DNA of 16,602 nt from CAZPCZ01 sp964585225 (GTDB lineage Bacteria; Patescibacteriota; Patescibacteriia; JACPHY01). This document shows, piece by piece, positions 1 through 6,533 of this stretch. The notes below the pieces were generated by a model. It saw only the letters and a list, made by a program, of their open reading frames with translations, was not told the DNA's origin and made no database searches. The position numbers and the translations under genes were made by a program. Within the stretch, counting starts at the first letter, position 1, and the number at the start of each line of letters is the position of its first letter. The stretch lies in assembly GCA_964585225.1 (NCBI GenBank), contig CAZPCZ010000027.1:1-16602 (forward strand), written 5' to 3'.

Positions 1-1610
1 CCTCACGACTCACGACTCACGACTCACGACTCGAGTTGACCTACACCGATGACGGCATCCTCGTGAACTCTAGTACGTTCACCGGCACGGCGAGCGAAGA
101 TGCGAAGCGAGCGATCACGGAAGCGGTGGGCGGGGAGATGACCGTCACCTACAAGCTCCGTGACTGGGTGTTCTCGCGTCAACGGTACTGGGGGGAGCCG
201 ATACCCGTCGTCTTTTGTCCGAACTGTGCAAAGGACGACGGAATGCGGAATGCGGAATGCAGAATGCAGAATGTCGACGGTGTTCCTTGCGCGATCATTC
301 CGGTCCCCGAGGATCAGCTGCCGGTGGAGCTTCCGAATGTCGAGAAGTACCAACCGACGGAAACGGGCGACTCTCCACTCGCGGCGATCACCGACTGGGT
401 GAACACGAAATGTCCTCAGTGCGGCGGACCGGCGAAGCGGGAAACCGACGTCATGCCGAACTGGGCCGGATCATCCTGGTACTTCCTCGCCTACGCCATG
501 CACCGATCGCTGTTCCCACCGTCAAACGTCAACGATCGGTGGTCAAATGTCAGGGGTCAATGGTCAGACGTTCCCCTGAAGTATTGGATGCCCGTAGACT
601 GGTACAACGGCGGGATGGAACATACGACGCTTCACCTCCTGTACTCAAGGTTTTGGAATCTGTTCCTTTACGATATCGGCGCCGTGCCGGTTGCGGAGCC
701 GTATGCGAAGCGGACGAGTCACGGCCTCATTCTCGCATCAGACGGCGAGAAGATGTCGAAATCGCGCGGGAACGTCGTGAACCCAGACGAGATTGTCGAG
801 CAGTTCGGCGCCGACGCGGTGCGCGTGTACGAGATGTTCATCGGGCCGTTCGACCAGCCGGTGCCGTGGTCCACGGACGGGCTCATTGGGTGCCGGAGGT
901 TCCTCGAGAAGGTTGTGGCACTCGCGGAGCGTGTTGAACCGCGTAGCGGCGACCTTCAGGTCGCCACGTCGGAAGAAGGACGCCGCGCTCATCGTGACCG
1001 TGGAGGCCTGAAGGCCTCCGCTACACCGAACGACGACGTTCCGCTTCGCCTCCTCCACCGCACGATCAAGAAAGCGACGCCGGAGCGTCGTCCTGAGGAG
1101 CGTAGCGACGAAGGATCTCACATCATTGATCCAGCCCTTCTCCGTTTGTTGCACCGCACCGTGAAGAAAGTGAGCGAAGACATCGAGGCGATGCGGTTCA
1201 ACACCGCGGTGAGCGCGCTCATGGAATTCACGAACGCACTCGGAAAAAGACTTCAGGTGTCTTTTTCGGCCTACGCGACGCTCCTCACGCTCCTCACACC
1301 GTTCGCGCCGCATCTCTGCGAGGAGTTGTGGGAGCGACTCCATTCTCAAGTCTCAAGTCTCAGGACTCAGGTCTCAATGGAGCCCTGGCCCTCCCACGAC
1401 CCCGTGCTCGTCGTCGAGGAGGAGATCGATCTCGTCATCCAGGTGAACGGGAAACTGCGGGCGACGATCCGCGTGCCGGCGGGCATGACAGAGGATGATG
1501 CGCGAACGCGAGCGCTCGCGGAGCCGAACGTCCAGAAGTACCTCTCTGGGAAGGAGCCGAAGCGAGTCATCGTCGTCCCCGGGAAACTCGTGAACGTCGT
1601 GGTCTCATAG
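1..1610 (+). CDS. leuS: Leucyl-tRNA synthetase, C-terminal part (5' end outside window)
   Basis: This cytosolic class I synthetase attaches leucine to tRNA-Leu. The frame is open from base 3 and the N-terminal HIGH half lies upstream. Visible hallmarks are RDWVFSRQRYWGEPIP just after base 150, a CPQCGG segment followed by MPNWAGSSWYF, YWMPVDWYNGGMEHTTLHLLY, and the KMSKS ATP loop at 750-764. The anticodon-binding helices (EDIEAMRFNTAVSALMEF) and the usual C-terminal domain (DLVIQVNGKLR) follow. The MPNWAGSSWYF wording resembles CPR/Parcubacteria enzymes as I remember them. The gene is unusually burdened: four heptamer-repeat clusters, a pair of inverted 26-bp palindromes, another repeat and a duplicated LRLLHRT peptide all sit in connecting regions and keep the frame. 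It stops with TAG seven bases before the next gene. Identity is very sure; whether the insert-laden enzyme is fully active is not shown. Confidence 0.97.
   Translation, partial: SRLTTHDSRLELTYTDDGILVNSSTFTGTASEDAKRAITEAVGGEMTVTYKLRDWVFSRQRYWGEPIPVVFCPNCAKDDGMRNAECRMQNVDGVPCAIIPVPEDQLPVELPNVEKYQPTETGDSPLAAITDWVNTKCPQCGGPAKRETDVMPNWAGSSWYFLAYAMHRSLFPPSNVNDRWSNVRGQWSDVPLKYWMPVDWYNGGMEHTTLHLLYSRFWNLFLYDIGAVPVAEPYAKRTSHGLILASDGEKMSKSRGNVVNPDEIVEQFGADAVRVYEMFIGPFDQPVPWSTDGLIGCRRFLEKVVALAERVEPRSGDLQVATSEEGRRAHRDRGGLKASATPNDDVPLRLLHRTIKKATPERRPEERSDEGSHIIDPALLRLLHRTVKKVSEDIEAMRFNTAVSALMEFTNALGKRLQVSFSAYATLLTLLTPFAPHLCEELWERLHSQVSSLRTQVSMEPWPSHDPVLVVEEEIDLVIQVNGKLRATIRVPAGMTEDDARTRALAEPNVQKYLSGKEPKRVIVVPGKLVNVVVS
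2..29. repeat. 7-bp tandem repeat, four copies, inside leuS
   Basis: The unit CTCACGA occurs four times in perfect tandem and may continue outside the window. It lies within the leuS frame. Because 7 is not a multiple of 3, successive units are read in different frames, giving the peptide SRLTTHDSRLE, which is not a conserved LeuRS segment. Confidence 0.9.
241..275. repeat. 7-bp imperfect tandem repeat in leuS (GAATGCR units)
   Basis: Five consecutive heptamers are GAATGCG, GAATGCG, GAATGCA, GAATGCA and GAATGTC. They encode an extra MRNAECRMQN-like stretch between the CPNC motif and the IIPVPEDQLPVELP segment, where most LeuRS enzymes have only a few residues. Confidence 0.9.
521..576. repeat. 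7-bp degenerate repeat in leuS (GTCANNN units)
   Basis: Eight heptamer steps begin GTCAAAC, GTCAACG, ATCGGTG, GTCAAAT, GTCAGGG, GTCAATG, GTCAGAC, GTTCCCC. They encode an inserted SNVNDRWSNVRGQWSDV loop immediately before the conserved KYWMPVDWY. Confidence 0.85.
943..968 (+). repeat. 26-bp REP-like palindromic element, copy 1, in leuS
   Basis: The structure is GTAGCGG, three variable bases, CCTTCAGG, three bases complementary to the first three, then CCACG. The core GCGACCT/AGGTCGC folds back on itself. An inverted copy follows at 999-1024. It is read in frame as part of the LeuRS linker (RSGDLQVAT). Confidence 0.85.
999..1024 (-). repeat. 26-bp REP-like palindromic element, copy 2 (inverted), in leuS
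   Basis: On the minus strand this reads GTAGCGG, three bases, CCTTCAGG, three bases, CCACG, the same pattern as the element at 943-968. The variable triplets differ (CGA/TCG in copy 1, AGG/CCT here) but stay complementary within each copy. That is compensatory change, expected if the hairpin matters. GGAGGCCT/AGGCCTCC forms a perfect 8-bp stem around a 2-base loop at 1002-1019. Confidence 0.85.
1090..1118. repeat. Dispersed-repeat-like insert in leuS
   Basis: This short semi-palindromic stretch (TCCT near one end, AGGA near the other) encodes PEERSDEGS. From memory, this wording recurs in many environmental bacterial genomes as a dispersed repeat. A small stem GACGC/GCGTC (1076-1089) precedes it. 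It sits between two copies of an LRLLHRT[IV]KK peptide (1044-1073 and 1140-1169), only one of which is expected in a LeuRS. Confidence 0.6.
1344..1378. repeat. 7-bp imperfect tandem repeat in leuS (TCTCAAG units)
   Basis: Consecutive heptamers are TCTCAAG, TCTCAAG, TCTCAGG, ACTCAGG and TCTCAAT. They encode HSQVSSLRTQVS, an extension between ELWERL and the conserved EPWP motif near the end of LeuRS. Confidence 0.9.
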
Positions 1611-1617
1611 TACGCGT

Positions 1618-2607
1618 ATGGTGTCTCTCGCCTCCGTCATCCGGAACCGCTGGATCACGAGCGGTGTCGCGCTCGTTGTGGCGCTCTGGTTTGTGTGGGT
1701 GCTGCTGCCTACGCCACGCGCGTTCCTCCAACTCCTCGCGGCATCGGCGCTCCTCACGCTCCCCGGACTTGGACTCACCTATCTCTCGTTCCCATACCGA
1801 GGTCGGCTCGACGGCGATGGAGAGGGCCGTCGTGCGCTCGACCCCATTGAGCGCGCGACGTTCGCTATCCTCTTTTCGATCGTCATCGTTTCCCTCGTCG
1901 TCTTCGTGCTCGCGCGTGCGGTGCACCTCCGTCCGGACACCCCCATCCTCACGCCGCGTATTCTCTTCTCTGCCATCGCGGCGGTGACCGTCCTCTTGTG
2001 GTGTGGTGCGGTTGTTCGACTGCGACCGCGAACGATTCCGTACGCGATCGCACTCATCGTCGCGACGGTTGGCGTGTTCACGATCCATTGGATTGGTACA
2101 CCGGTGACCCGTGCGATGTTCGCCGCTGATGTGGGCCTCACCGTGCTCATCCTCGGCTTCACCGCAGTGGTAATGCGAGCGTGGACCATCCTCGCGCAGC
2201 GGTTCCCAGCGCTCGTACCGTTCGGACGGTACGCAGTCATCGGCGCCGGCAACACGGTGCTCGACTTCACGATCTACACCGCGCTCACGCGCAGCTCTCT
2301 GTTTTGGGGTCGCCACTACCTCCTCGCGAACGCACTCTCGTTCCTCGTCGTCGTCACATGGAGTTTCTACTGGAACAAGCGCTGGACGTTCGCGAACCGC
2401 GAACGGCGTCATGTTGCTCAGTACATGAAGTTCATCTCCGCGACCGTGGTCTCGCTCGGCATCGCGGAGGGCGTCCTCGCCACTGGCGTTGCGTTCGGGC
2501 TCCCCGATCTCCTCGCGAAGGCGCTTGCGGCTCCCCTCGTGGTGGTGTGGAATTACTGCATGTACCGCTCCTGGGCATTCCGATCTACGAGGAGGCAGCA
2601 CGTATGA
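1618..2607 (+). CDS. DUF1616-like / GtrA fusion integral membrane protein
   Basis: This is a 329-residue membrane protein. Residues about 202-322 are a GtrA domain: FGRYAVIGAGNTVLDF, then YLLANALSF, then SFYWNKRWTF, and NYCMYRSWAF at the end, in four hydrophobic segments. GtrA proteins are thought to help translocate polyprenyl-phosphate sugars across the cytoplasmic membrane. Residues about 14-135 have further hydrophobic helices with LLTLPGLGLTYLSFP and a following LDPIERATFAILFSI, which resembles DUF1616 (inference). Residues 140-190 add more hydrophobic helices. GtrA proteins are usually only about 120-150 residues, so this is a long fusion. The ATG lies 7 bases after leuS with no clear ribosome-binding site. 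The stop overlaps the next start (ATGA). The context with UDP-sugar enzymes fits a role in surface glycan assembly. Confidence 0.8.
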   Translation: MVSLASVIRNRWITSGVALVVALWFVWVLLPTPRAFLQLLAASALLTLPGLGLTYLSFPYRGRLDGDGEGRRALDPIERATFAILFSIVIVSLVVFVLARAVHLRPDTPILTPRILFSAIAAVTVLLWCGAVVRLRPRTIPYAIALIVATVGVFTIHWIGTPVTRAMFAADVGLTVLILGFTAVVMRAWTILAQRFPALVPFGRYAVIGAGNTVLDFTIYTALTRSSLFWGRHYLLANALSFLVVVTWSFYWNKRWTFANRERRHVAQYMKFISATVVSLGIAEGVLATGVAFGLPDLLAKALAAPLVVVWNYCMYRSWAFRSTRRQHV

Positions 2608-4115
2608 AGATTGCAGTCTTCGGTGTCGGCTACGTCGGGCTCGTGTCCGGCGTGGGATTTGCGGAGATGGGGAATGAGGTGACGTGCGTCGGGCGCGAGG
2701 AGTCGAAGCTGAAGCAGCTCGCGGCGGGGACGCCAACCATCTATGAGCCAGGACTCGACGATCTCCTCCAGCGGAATCTCAAAGAAGGTCGGCTCTCATT
2801 TACGACTGACGCCACCACCGCGATTCGGTGGGCGGAGGCGATGTTTATTGCCGTTGGGACACCGTCGCTCCCATCCGGGGACGCGGACCTCTCGCAGGTG
2901 GATGCGGTCGCACAGACGATTGGAGAGACGCTCGATCGGTACACGATTATCGTGGACAAATCCACCGTGCCGGTGGGCACTGCGGAGCGCGTCGAGCGGA
3001 TCATCCACAGCGCCGTCGCCGATCGTCGCGCGCGCGGAGTCGATCTCCCCACGCACATCGTCGACGTCGTCTCCAATCCAGAGTTCCTCCGCGAGGGCGC
3101 GGCGGTGAAGGACTTCCTGAACCCCGACCGCGTCATTGTGGGAGTCGCGACACCGGAGGCGCGCGCGATGATCGAGCGGCTCTACCGTCCGCTCGTTCGC
3201 GCTGGCCGCCCGCTCCTCTTCATGGACCGGCGGAGCGCAGAGCTCACGAAGTACGCCTCGAACGCATTCCTTGCGACGAAGATCTCATTCGTGAACGAGC
3301 TCGCGCAGCTTTGCGAGACCGTCGGAGCGGATGTCACCGCCGTAGCGAAGGGAATGGGGATGGATAGTCGCATTGGATCGCGATTCCTCCACGCGGGCGT
3401 GGGATGGGGCGGGAGCTGTTTCCCGAAGGACGTGGCGGCGATTCGGTTTGCTGCCCGCTCAGCCAACGTGTCGCTCGACATTATTGACGCAGCGGCCGCG
3501 GTGAATCAGCGGCAGCGTGAACAATTCATCGAGAAGGTGCTCGTCTTTCTCGGCGCAAGACCCCAGGGGTTATATACGAAAAAGACCCCTGGGGTCCTCT
3601 CCGGCGAGACGATCGCGGTGTGGGGACTCGCCTTCAAGCCGCGTACGGATGATGTACGCGAAGCGCCGGCGCTCGACGCGATTCCGGAGTTCTTGCGGCG
3701 CGGGGCGAAGGTCCGCGCATTCGATCCCGTCGCACGGCAGAATGCGGAATCAGCACTCGGGACGCCGGCCGGCCTCACGTACACAACGGGCGCGTATGAT
3801 GCGCTCGAGGGCGCAGACTGCCTCTGCGTGCTCACGGAGTGGGACGAGTTCCGGAGTCCGGATTTCGAACGGATGCACGAGCTCCTCAAGCGGCCGCTGG
3901 TCATCGACGGACGGAACATCTACGATCCGAATGAGATGGCACAGCTCGGCTTCGAGTACCATGGTGTGGGACGGCCCATCCGATTGAGGCATCGTCAATC
4001 GGTGTCGTTGGCGCAGCCCGTATCGGTATCGTCTATCGGTATCGTCAAACGACGCCGAAATCGTTCGACGAAACGAGCGGCGACACCGACACCGTCGGAC
4101 AAAACCCGTCTATGA
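2604..4115 (+). CDS. ugd: UDP-glucose 6-dehydrogenase, with palindromic insert and extra C-terminal tail
   Basis: It oxidises UDP-glucose to UDP-glucuronate in two steps in the cytosol. The ATG at 2604 is chosen because MKIAVFGVGYVGLVSG is the classical N-terminus, GAGGAGG lies 8 bases upstream, and it overlaps the GtrA stop; the frame is open further upstream but that is not family sequence. Seen: Rossmann GVGYVG, DKSTVPVGT, SNPEFLREGAAV, the catalytic Cys272 in GWGGSCFPKD, and GLAFKPRTDDVREAP. Length is 503 residues against about 430-450 usually. The excess comes from an RPQGLYTKKTPGVLS insertion made by a 12-bp inverted repeat and a 45-residue low-complexity tail after the normal end HGVGRP. 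The acidic residue that normally ends beta-2 of the Rossmann fold is replaced (CVGRE instead of CVDID), so NAD+ preference may be altered. It is coupled to the next gene by ATGA. Confidence 0.93.
   Translation: MKIAVFGVGYVGLVSGVGFAEMGNEVTCVGREESKLKQLAAGTPTIYEPGLDDLLQRNLKEGRLSFTTDATTAIRWAEAMFIAVGTPSLPSGDADLSQVDAVAQTIGETLDRYTIIVDKSTVPVGTAERVERIIHSAVADRRARGVDLPTHIVDVVSNPEFLREGAAVKDFLNPDRVIVGVATPEARAMIERLYRPLVRAGRPLLFMDRRSAELTKYASNAFLATKISFVNELAQLCETVGADVTAVAKGMGMDSRIGSRFLHAGVGWGGSCFPKDVAAIRFAARSANVSLDIIDAAAAVNQRQREQFIEKVLVFLGARPQGLYTKKTPGVLSGETIAVWGLAFKPRTDDVREAPALDAIPEFLRRGAKVRAFDPVARQNAESALGTPAGLTYTTGAYDALEGADCLCVLTEWDEFRSPDFERMHELLKRPLVIDGRNIYDPNEMAQLGFEYHGVGRPIRLRHRQSVSLAQPVSVSSIGIVKRRRNRSTKRAATPTPSDKTRL
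3559..3596. repeat. 12-bp perfect inverted repeat inserted in ugd
   Basis: GACCCCAGGGGT (3559-3570) and its exact complement ACCCCTGGGGTC (3585-3596) flank a 14-base A+T-rich loop (3571-3584). Each arm is itself nearly palindromic (ACCCC/GGGGT). It is read through in frame and adds about 13 residues between the C-terminal helix and the GETIAVWGLAFKP strand. It looks like a miniature palindromic element rather than native coding sequence. Confidence 0.85.
4021..4046. repeat. 13-bp tandem duplication in the ugd tail
   Basis: TATCGGTATCGTC is present twice without spacing. Neighbouring bases carry related CGGTGTCG (4000-4007) and complementary CGACACCG (4081-4088) words. The whole 3980-4110 stretch is low complexity and encodes the non-conserved C-terminal tail of the UDP-glucose dehydrogenase. 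Confidence 0.85.
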
Positions 4116-5041
4116 CGTACCTTGTCACCGGTGGCGCTGGATTCATTGGTTCCCACCTCGTCGAGGCGCTCCTCGCCGAGGGGCACCATGTACGTATCGT
4201 GGACAACTTCTCGACCGGGAAGCGATCGAACCTTTGCACGGGAGCAGAATGCGTCGAAGCGGACCTCACAGACCTCGATACGATCCGGCCAGCATTCCGT
4301 GACGTCGATGGTGTATTCCATGTCGCGGCACTCCCGCGCGTGCAGTACTCCATTGAATATCCACGGGAGTCCAATGCGGCGAACATCACCGGCACACTCC
4401 ACGTGCTCGAAGCGGCACGGGAATCCGGCGTTCGGCGCGTCGTGTACTCCGCATCGTCCTCCGCATACGGGGATCAACCGACGCTTCCGCTCCATGAGGA
4501 GATGAAGCCAAACCCGAAGAGCCCGTATGGACTACAGAAGTATGTCGGAGAGGAGTACTGTAATATGTACTCGCTCTGCCACGGATTACAGACGGTGAGC
4601 CTCCGGTACTTCAACGTGTACGGGCCGGGAATGGCAGAGGAGGGCGCGTACAATACGGTCATCGCGATCTTCCTCCGACAGCGGAGGAACCGAGAGTTGC
4701 TCACGATCACCGGCGACGGCACGCAGACGCGCGACTTCACGCACGTCCGCGATGTCGTTCGCGCGAACATGCTCGCGATGACGAGCGAACGCGTGGGGAG
4801 CGGCGAGGTCATGAACATTGGCGCAGGATTGAACACGAGCGTGAACGACGTGGCGCGTATGATCGGCGGTCCTGTGACGTATACCCCCCCGCGACTCGAG
4901 CCTCACGATACGCTTGCGGATAATCGTCGTGCGCGGGAGCTCTTGAGGTGGACGCCGCAGGTTCGGTTCGAGGATGGCATCCGCGAGCTCCTCGAGCTCA
5001 ACGAGATCTCCGTACTGGCGTGTGCACACGAGGCGGCGTAG
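4112..5041 (+). CDS. NAD-dependent UDP-sugar epimerase (WbpP/GalE-type extended SDR)
   Basis: This 309-residue cytosolic enzyme most likely inverts C4 of a UDP-sugar. Visible: TGGAGFIGSH at residues 6-15, Asp31 for the NAD ribose, SASSSAYG around 114-120, and the catalytic Tyr139/Lys143 pair (SPYGLQK). It also has RYFNVYGPG and a TGDGTQTRDFTHVRDVV segment. The HVAALPRVQYSIEYP wording is typical of WbpP-type UDP-GlcNAc/UDP-GlcNAcA 4-epimerases, but UDP-Glc or UDP-GlcA 4-epimerase is possible; sequence alone does not settle the substrate. The start overlaps the ugd stop (ATGA), with no separate ribosome-binding site, so translation is probably coupled. It sits between two sugar-nucleotide dehydrogenases, so a uronic-acid substrate or product is plausible. 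A run of seven C (4884-4890) lies late in the gene. Confidence 0.9.
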   Translation: MTYLVTGGAGFIGSHLVEALLAEGHHVRIVDNFSTGKRSNLCTGAECVEADLTDLDTIRPAFRDVDGVFHVAALPRVQYSIEYPRESNAANITGTLHVLEAARESGVRRVVYSASSSAYGDQPTLPLHEEMKPNPKSPYGLQKYVGEEYCNMYSLCHGLQTVSLRYFNVYGPGMAEEGAYNTVIAIFLRQRRNRELLTITGDGTQTRDFTHVRDVVRANMLAMTSERVGSGEVMNIGAGLNTSVNDVARMIGGPVTYTPPRLEPHDTLADNRRARELLRWTPQVRFEDGIRELLELNEISVLACAHEAA

Positions 5042-5084
5042 GATGACCGTGGAACCGTTCATTCTCCAACGGAGGAAAACATCA

Positions 5085-6389
5085 ATGCGAGAGGAAACCA
5101 TCGCGGTCGTGGGGCTCGGTTACGTCGGGCTCCCACTCGCCACCGCGTTCGCGCAGTCTGATCTCGCTCCAGTCATCGGGTTCGACGTCAGCGCGCAGCG
5201 CATCCAGAAACTCCAGCGCGGAGAGGATCGTACGGGAGAGATCCCACGAGACCTCCTCCAGCTCCTTCTCGCCGAGCGCCGGCTCACGTGCAACGACGAT
5301 CCGATCGTACTCCGCGGGGCATCATGCGTCATCATCACGGTGCCGACGCCGATCACAGACGCGAAGGTCCCGGACCTCTCGGCGATCGAGGCGGCCGCGG
5401 ATACCGTCGGTCGTCACCTCCGCCCGGGAGCAGTCGTCGTCCTCGAGTCCACGGTGTACCCCGGCGTCACCGAGGAGGTACTCGTCCCGCGGATCGAGCG
5501 GGTCTCCGGCCGACGGTGTGGCTCCGATTGGTTCGTCGGCTACTCGCCCGAGCGCATCAATCCCGGTGATCGTGAGCACACGATCGACAAGGTCGTGAAG
5601 GTCGTTGCGGGGATGGATGCGGCGACGACGGACCGACTCGCCGCGATCTACGGGACGATTTGCACCGCCGGCGTGCACCGCGCGCCCTCGATCAAGGTCG
5701 CAGAGGCCGCGAAGGCGTTCGAGAACGTCCAGCGCGACCTCGGCATCGCCGCGGTGAACGAACTCGCACTCATCTGCGCTCAGCTCGGCATCCCCACGGC
5801 TGATGTCCTCGCGGCGGCGGGGACGAAGTGGAACTTCGTTCCATACCAGCCCGGGCTCGTTGGCGGGCACTGCATCGGCGTTGATCCGTACTACCTCGCG
5901 CACCGTGCGGCGCGCGCCGGCTACCACCCGGAGGTCATCCTCGCCGGTCGGCGCGTGAACGATGCGATGGCAGGACACGTCGCCGATTGCATGCTCGAGG
6001 GACTCATCGCCGCGGGCAAGCCGGTGAAGGGGAGCCGCGTGCTTGTCCTTGGCCTTACGTTCAAGGCGGACGTGCCGGACACACGGAACTCGAAGGTCCG
6101 TGACGTCATCGCGCGGCTCAAACGGTTCCACGTCGATGTCATCGCGCACGACCCGCTCCTGAGCGATGCGGAGGTGAACGATGGGTTCGGTGTGCAGAAC
6201 GTCACGTCACTCGATCGAGTGGGCCTCGTCGACGGCATCATCATCGCGACGCTTCACGGCGCGTTCCGCGATCTCACCCCCGAGGCGTTCCAATCGCTCC
6301 TTCATCCGCCCGGCGTCGCCGTCGACGTCTCGTCGCACTTCGCGTCCGTGCTCGCCGGACAGACCGCCCTCACGTACCGCTCGCTCTGA
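5085..6389 (+). CDS. UDP-N-acetylhexosamine 6-dehydrogenase (WbpA/WecC/TviB family)
   Basis: This 434-residue enzyme oxidises C6 of a UDP-N-acetyl-hexosamine to the uronic acid. The ATG at 5085 is preferred because GGAGG (5071-5075) lies 9 bases upstream and REETIAVVGLGYVGLPLA is the family N-terminus; an in-frame ATG at 5043 lacks such a site. Seen: GLGYVGLPLA with a conserved Asp in GFDVS, SPERINPGDREHTIDKVVKVV, FENVQRDLGIAAVNELA, catalytic Cys263 in GGHCIGVDPYYLAHRA, and GLTFKADVPDTRNSKV. GVDPYYLAHRA is the signature that separates the UDP-HexNAc enzymes from UDP-glucose dehydrogenase. It is the last gene of the sugar block, followed by a hairpin terminator. With the WbpP-type epimerase upstream it could make UDP-GlcNAcA/UDP-GalNAcA, as in Vi-antigen or O-antigen pathways. 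Confidence 0.92.
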   Translation: MREETIAVVGLGYVGLPLATAFAQSDLAPVIGFDVSAQRIQKLQRGEDRTGEIPRDLLQLLLAERRLTCNDDPIVLRGASCVIITVPTPITDAKVPDLSAIEAAADTVGRHLRPGAVVVLESTVYPGVTEEVLVPRIERVSGRRCGSDWFVGYSPERINPGDREHTIDKVVKVVAGMDAATTDRLAAIYGTICTAGVHRAPSIKVAEAAKAFENVQRDLGIAAVNELALICAQLGIPTADVLAAAGTKWNFVPYQPGLVGGHCIGVDPYYLAHRAARAGYHPEVILAGRRVNDAMAGHVADCMLEGLIAAGKPVKGSRVLVLGLTFKADVPDTRNSKVRDVIARLKRFHVDVIAHDPLLSDAEVNDGFGVQNVTSLDRVGLVDGIIIATLHGAFRDLTPEAFQSLLHPPGVAVDVSSHFASVLAGQTALTYRSL

Positions 6390-6395
6390 CCACTG

Positions 6396-6426
6396 CGCTC
6401 CCCGTGATCGTTTCGGGGAGCGTTTC
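6396..6426 (+). terminator. Rho-independent terminator after the sugar-nucleotide block
   Basis: CGCTCCCCG (6396-6404) pairs perfectly with CGGGGAGCG (6414-6422) around a 9-base loop, followed by a short TTT. It stands 6 bases after the dehydrogenase stop. The T-run is weak. Confidence 0.75.
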
Positions 6427-6428
6427 GC

Positions 6429-6457
6429 TTGACGGCGCCCCACGTCCCTGCTATGGT
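6429..6457 (+). promoter_or_regulatory. Sigma-70-type promoter for the exported membrane-hairpin protein
   Basis: TTGACG (6429-6434), a 17-base spacer, and TATGGT (6452-6457) with the extended -10 TG at 6449-6450. Transcription would start near 6464, leaving a leader of about 70 bases. The leader contains a hairpin (6467-6487, GGGAA/TTCCC core) and the ribosome-binding site GGAGG at 6522-6526. Confidence 0.7.
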
Positions 6458-6533
6458 GCAATCTGCTTCTGGGAATGGTTCCCGGAGCACGTCCATTCAA
6501 CGCGCGACACAGCAAGACGATGGAGGTTGGACC

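Noticed and set aside
2..1378. CRISPR array
   Set aside because: The repeats are 7 bp with no unique spacers and are translated inside leuS.
2181..2603. N-terminal extension of the UDP-glucose dehydrogenase frame
   Set aside because: The open frame overlaps the GtrA gene; the family N-terminus, a good ribosome-binding site and the ATGA overlap place the start at 2604.
1567..2736. 389-residue minus-strand open frame opposite the GtrA gene
   Set aside because: Its Arg/His/Glu-rich translation without domains is typical of antisense frames in G+C-rich DNA; the plus strand encodes a clear membrane protein.
2604..6389. The two nucleotide-sugar dehydrogenases as a recent gene duplication
   Set aside because: They belong to different subfamilies (GWGGSCFPKD against GGHCIGVDPYYL signatures) with different N-terminal and linker sequences.
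6429..6533. Upstream start for the exported protein
   Set aside because: It lies within the -35/-10 region; ATG 6534 has GGAGG upstream and begins a proper signal peptide.
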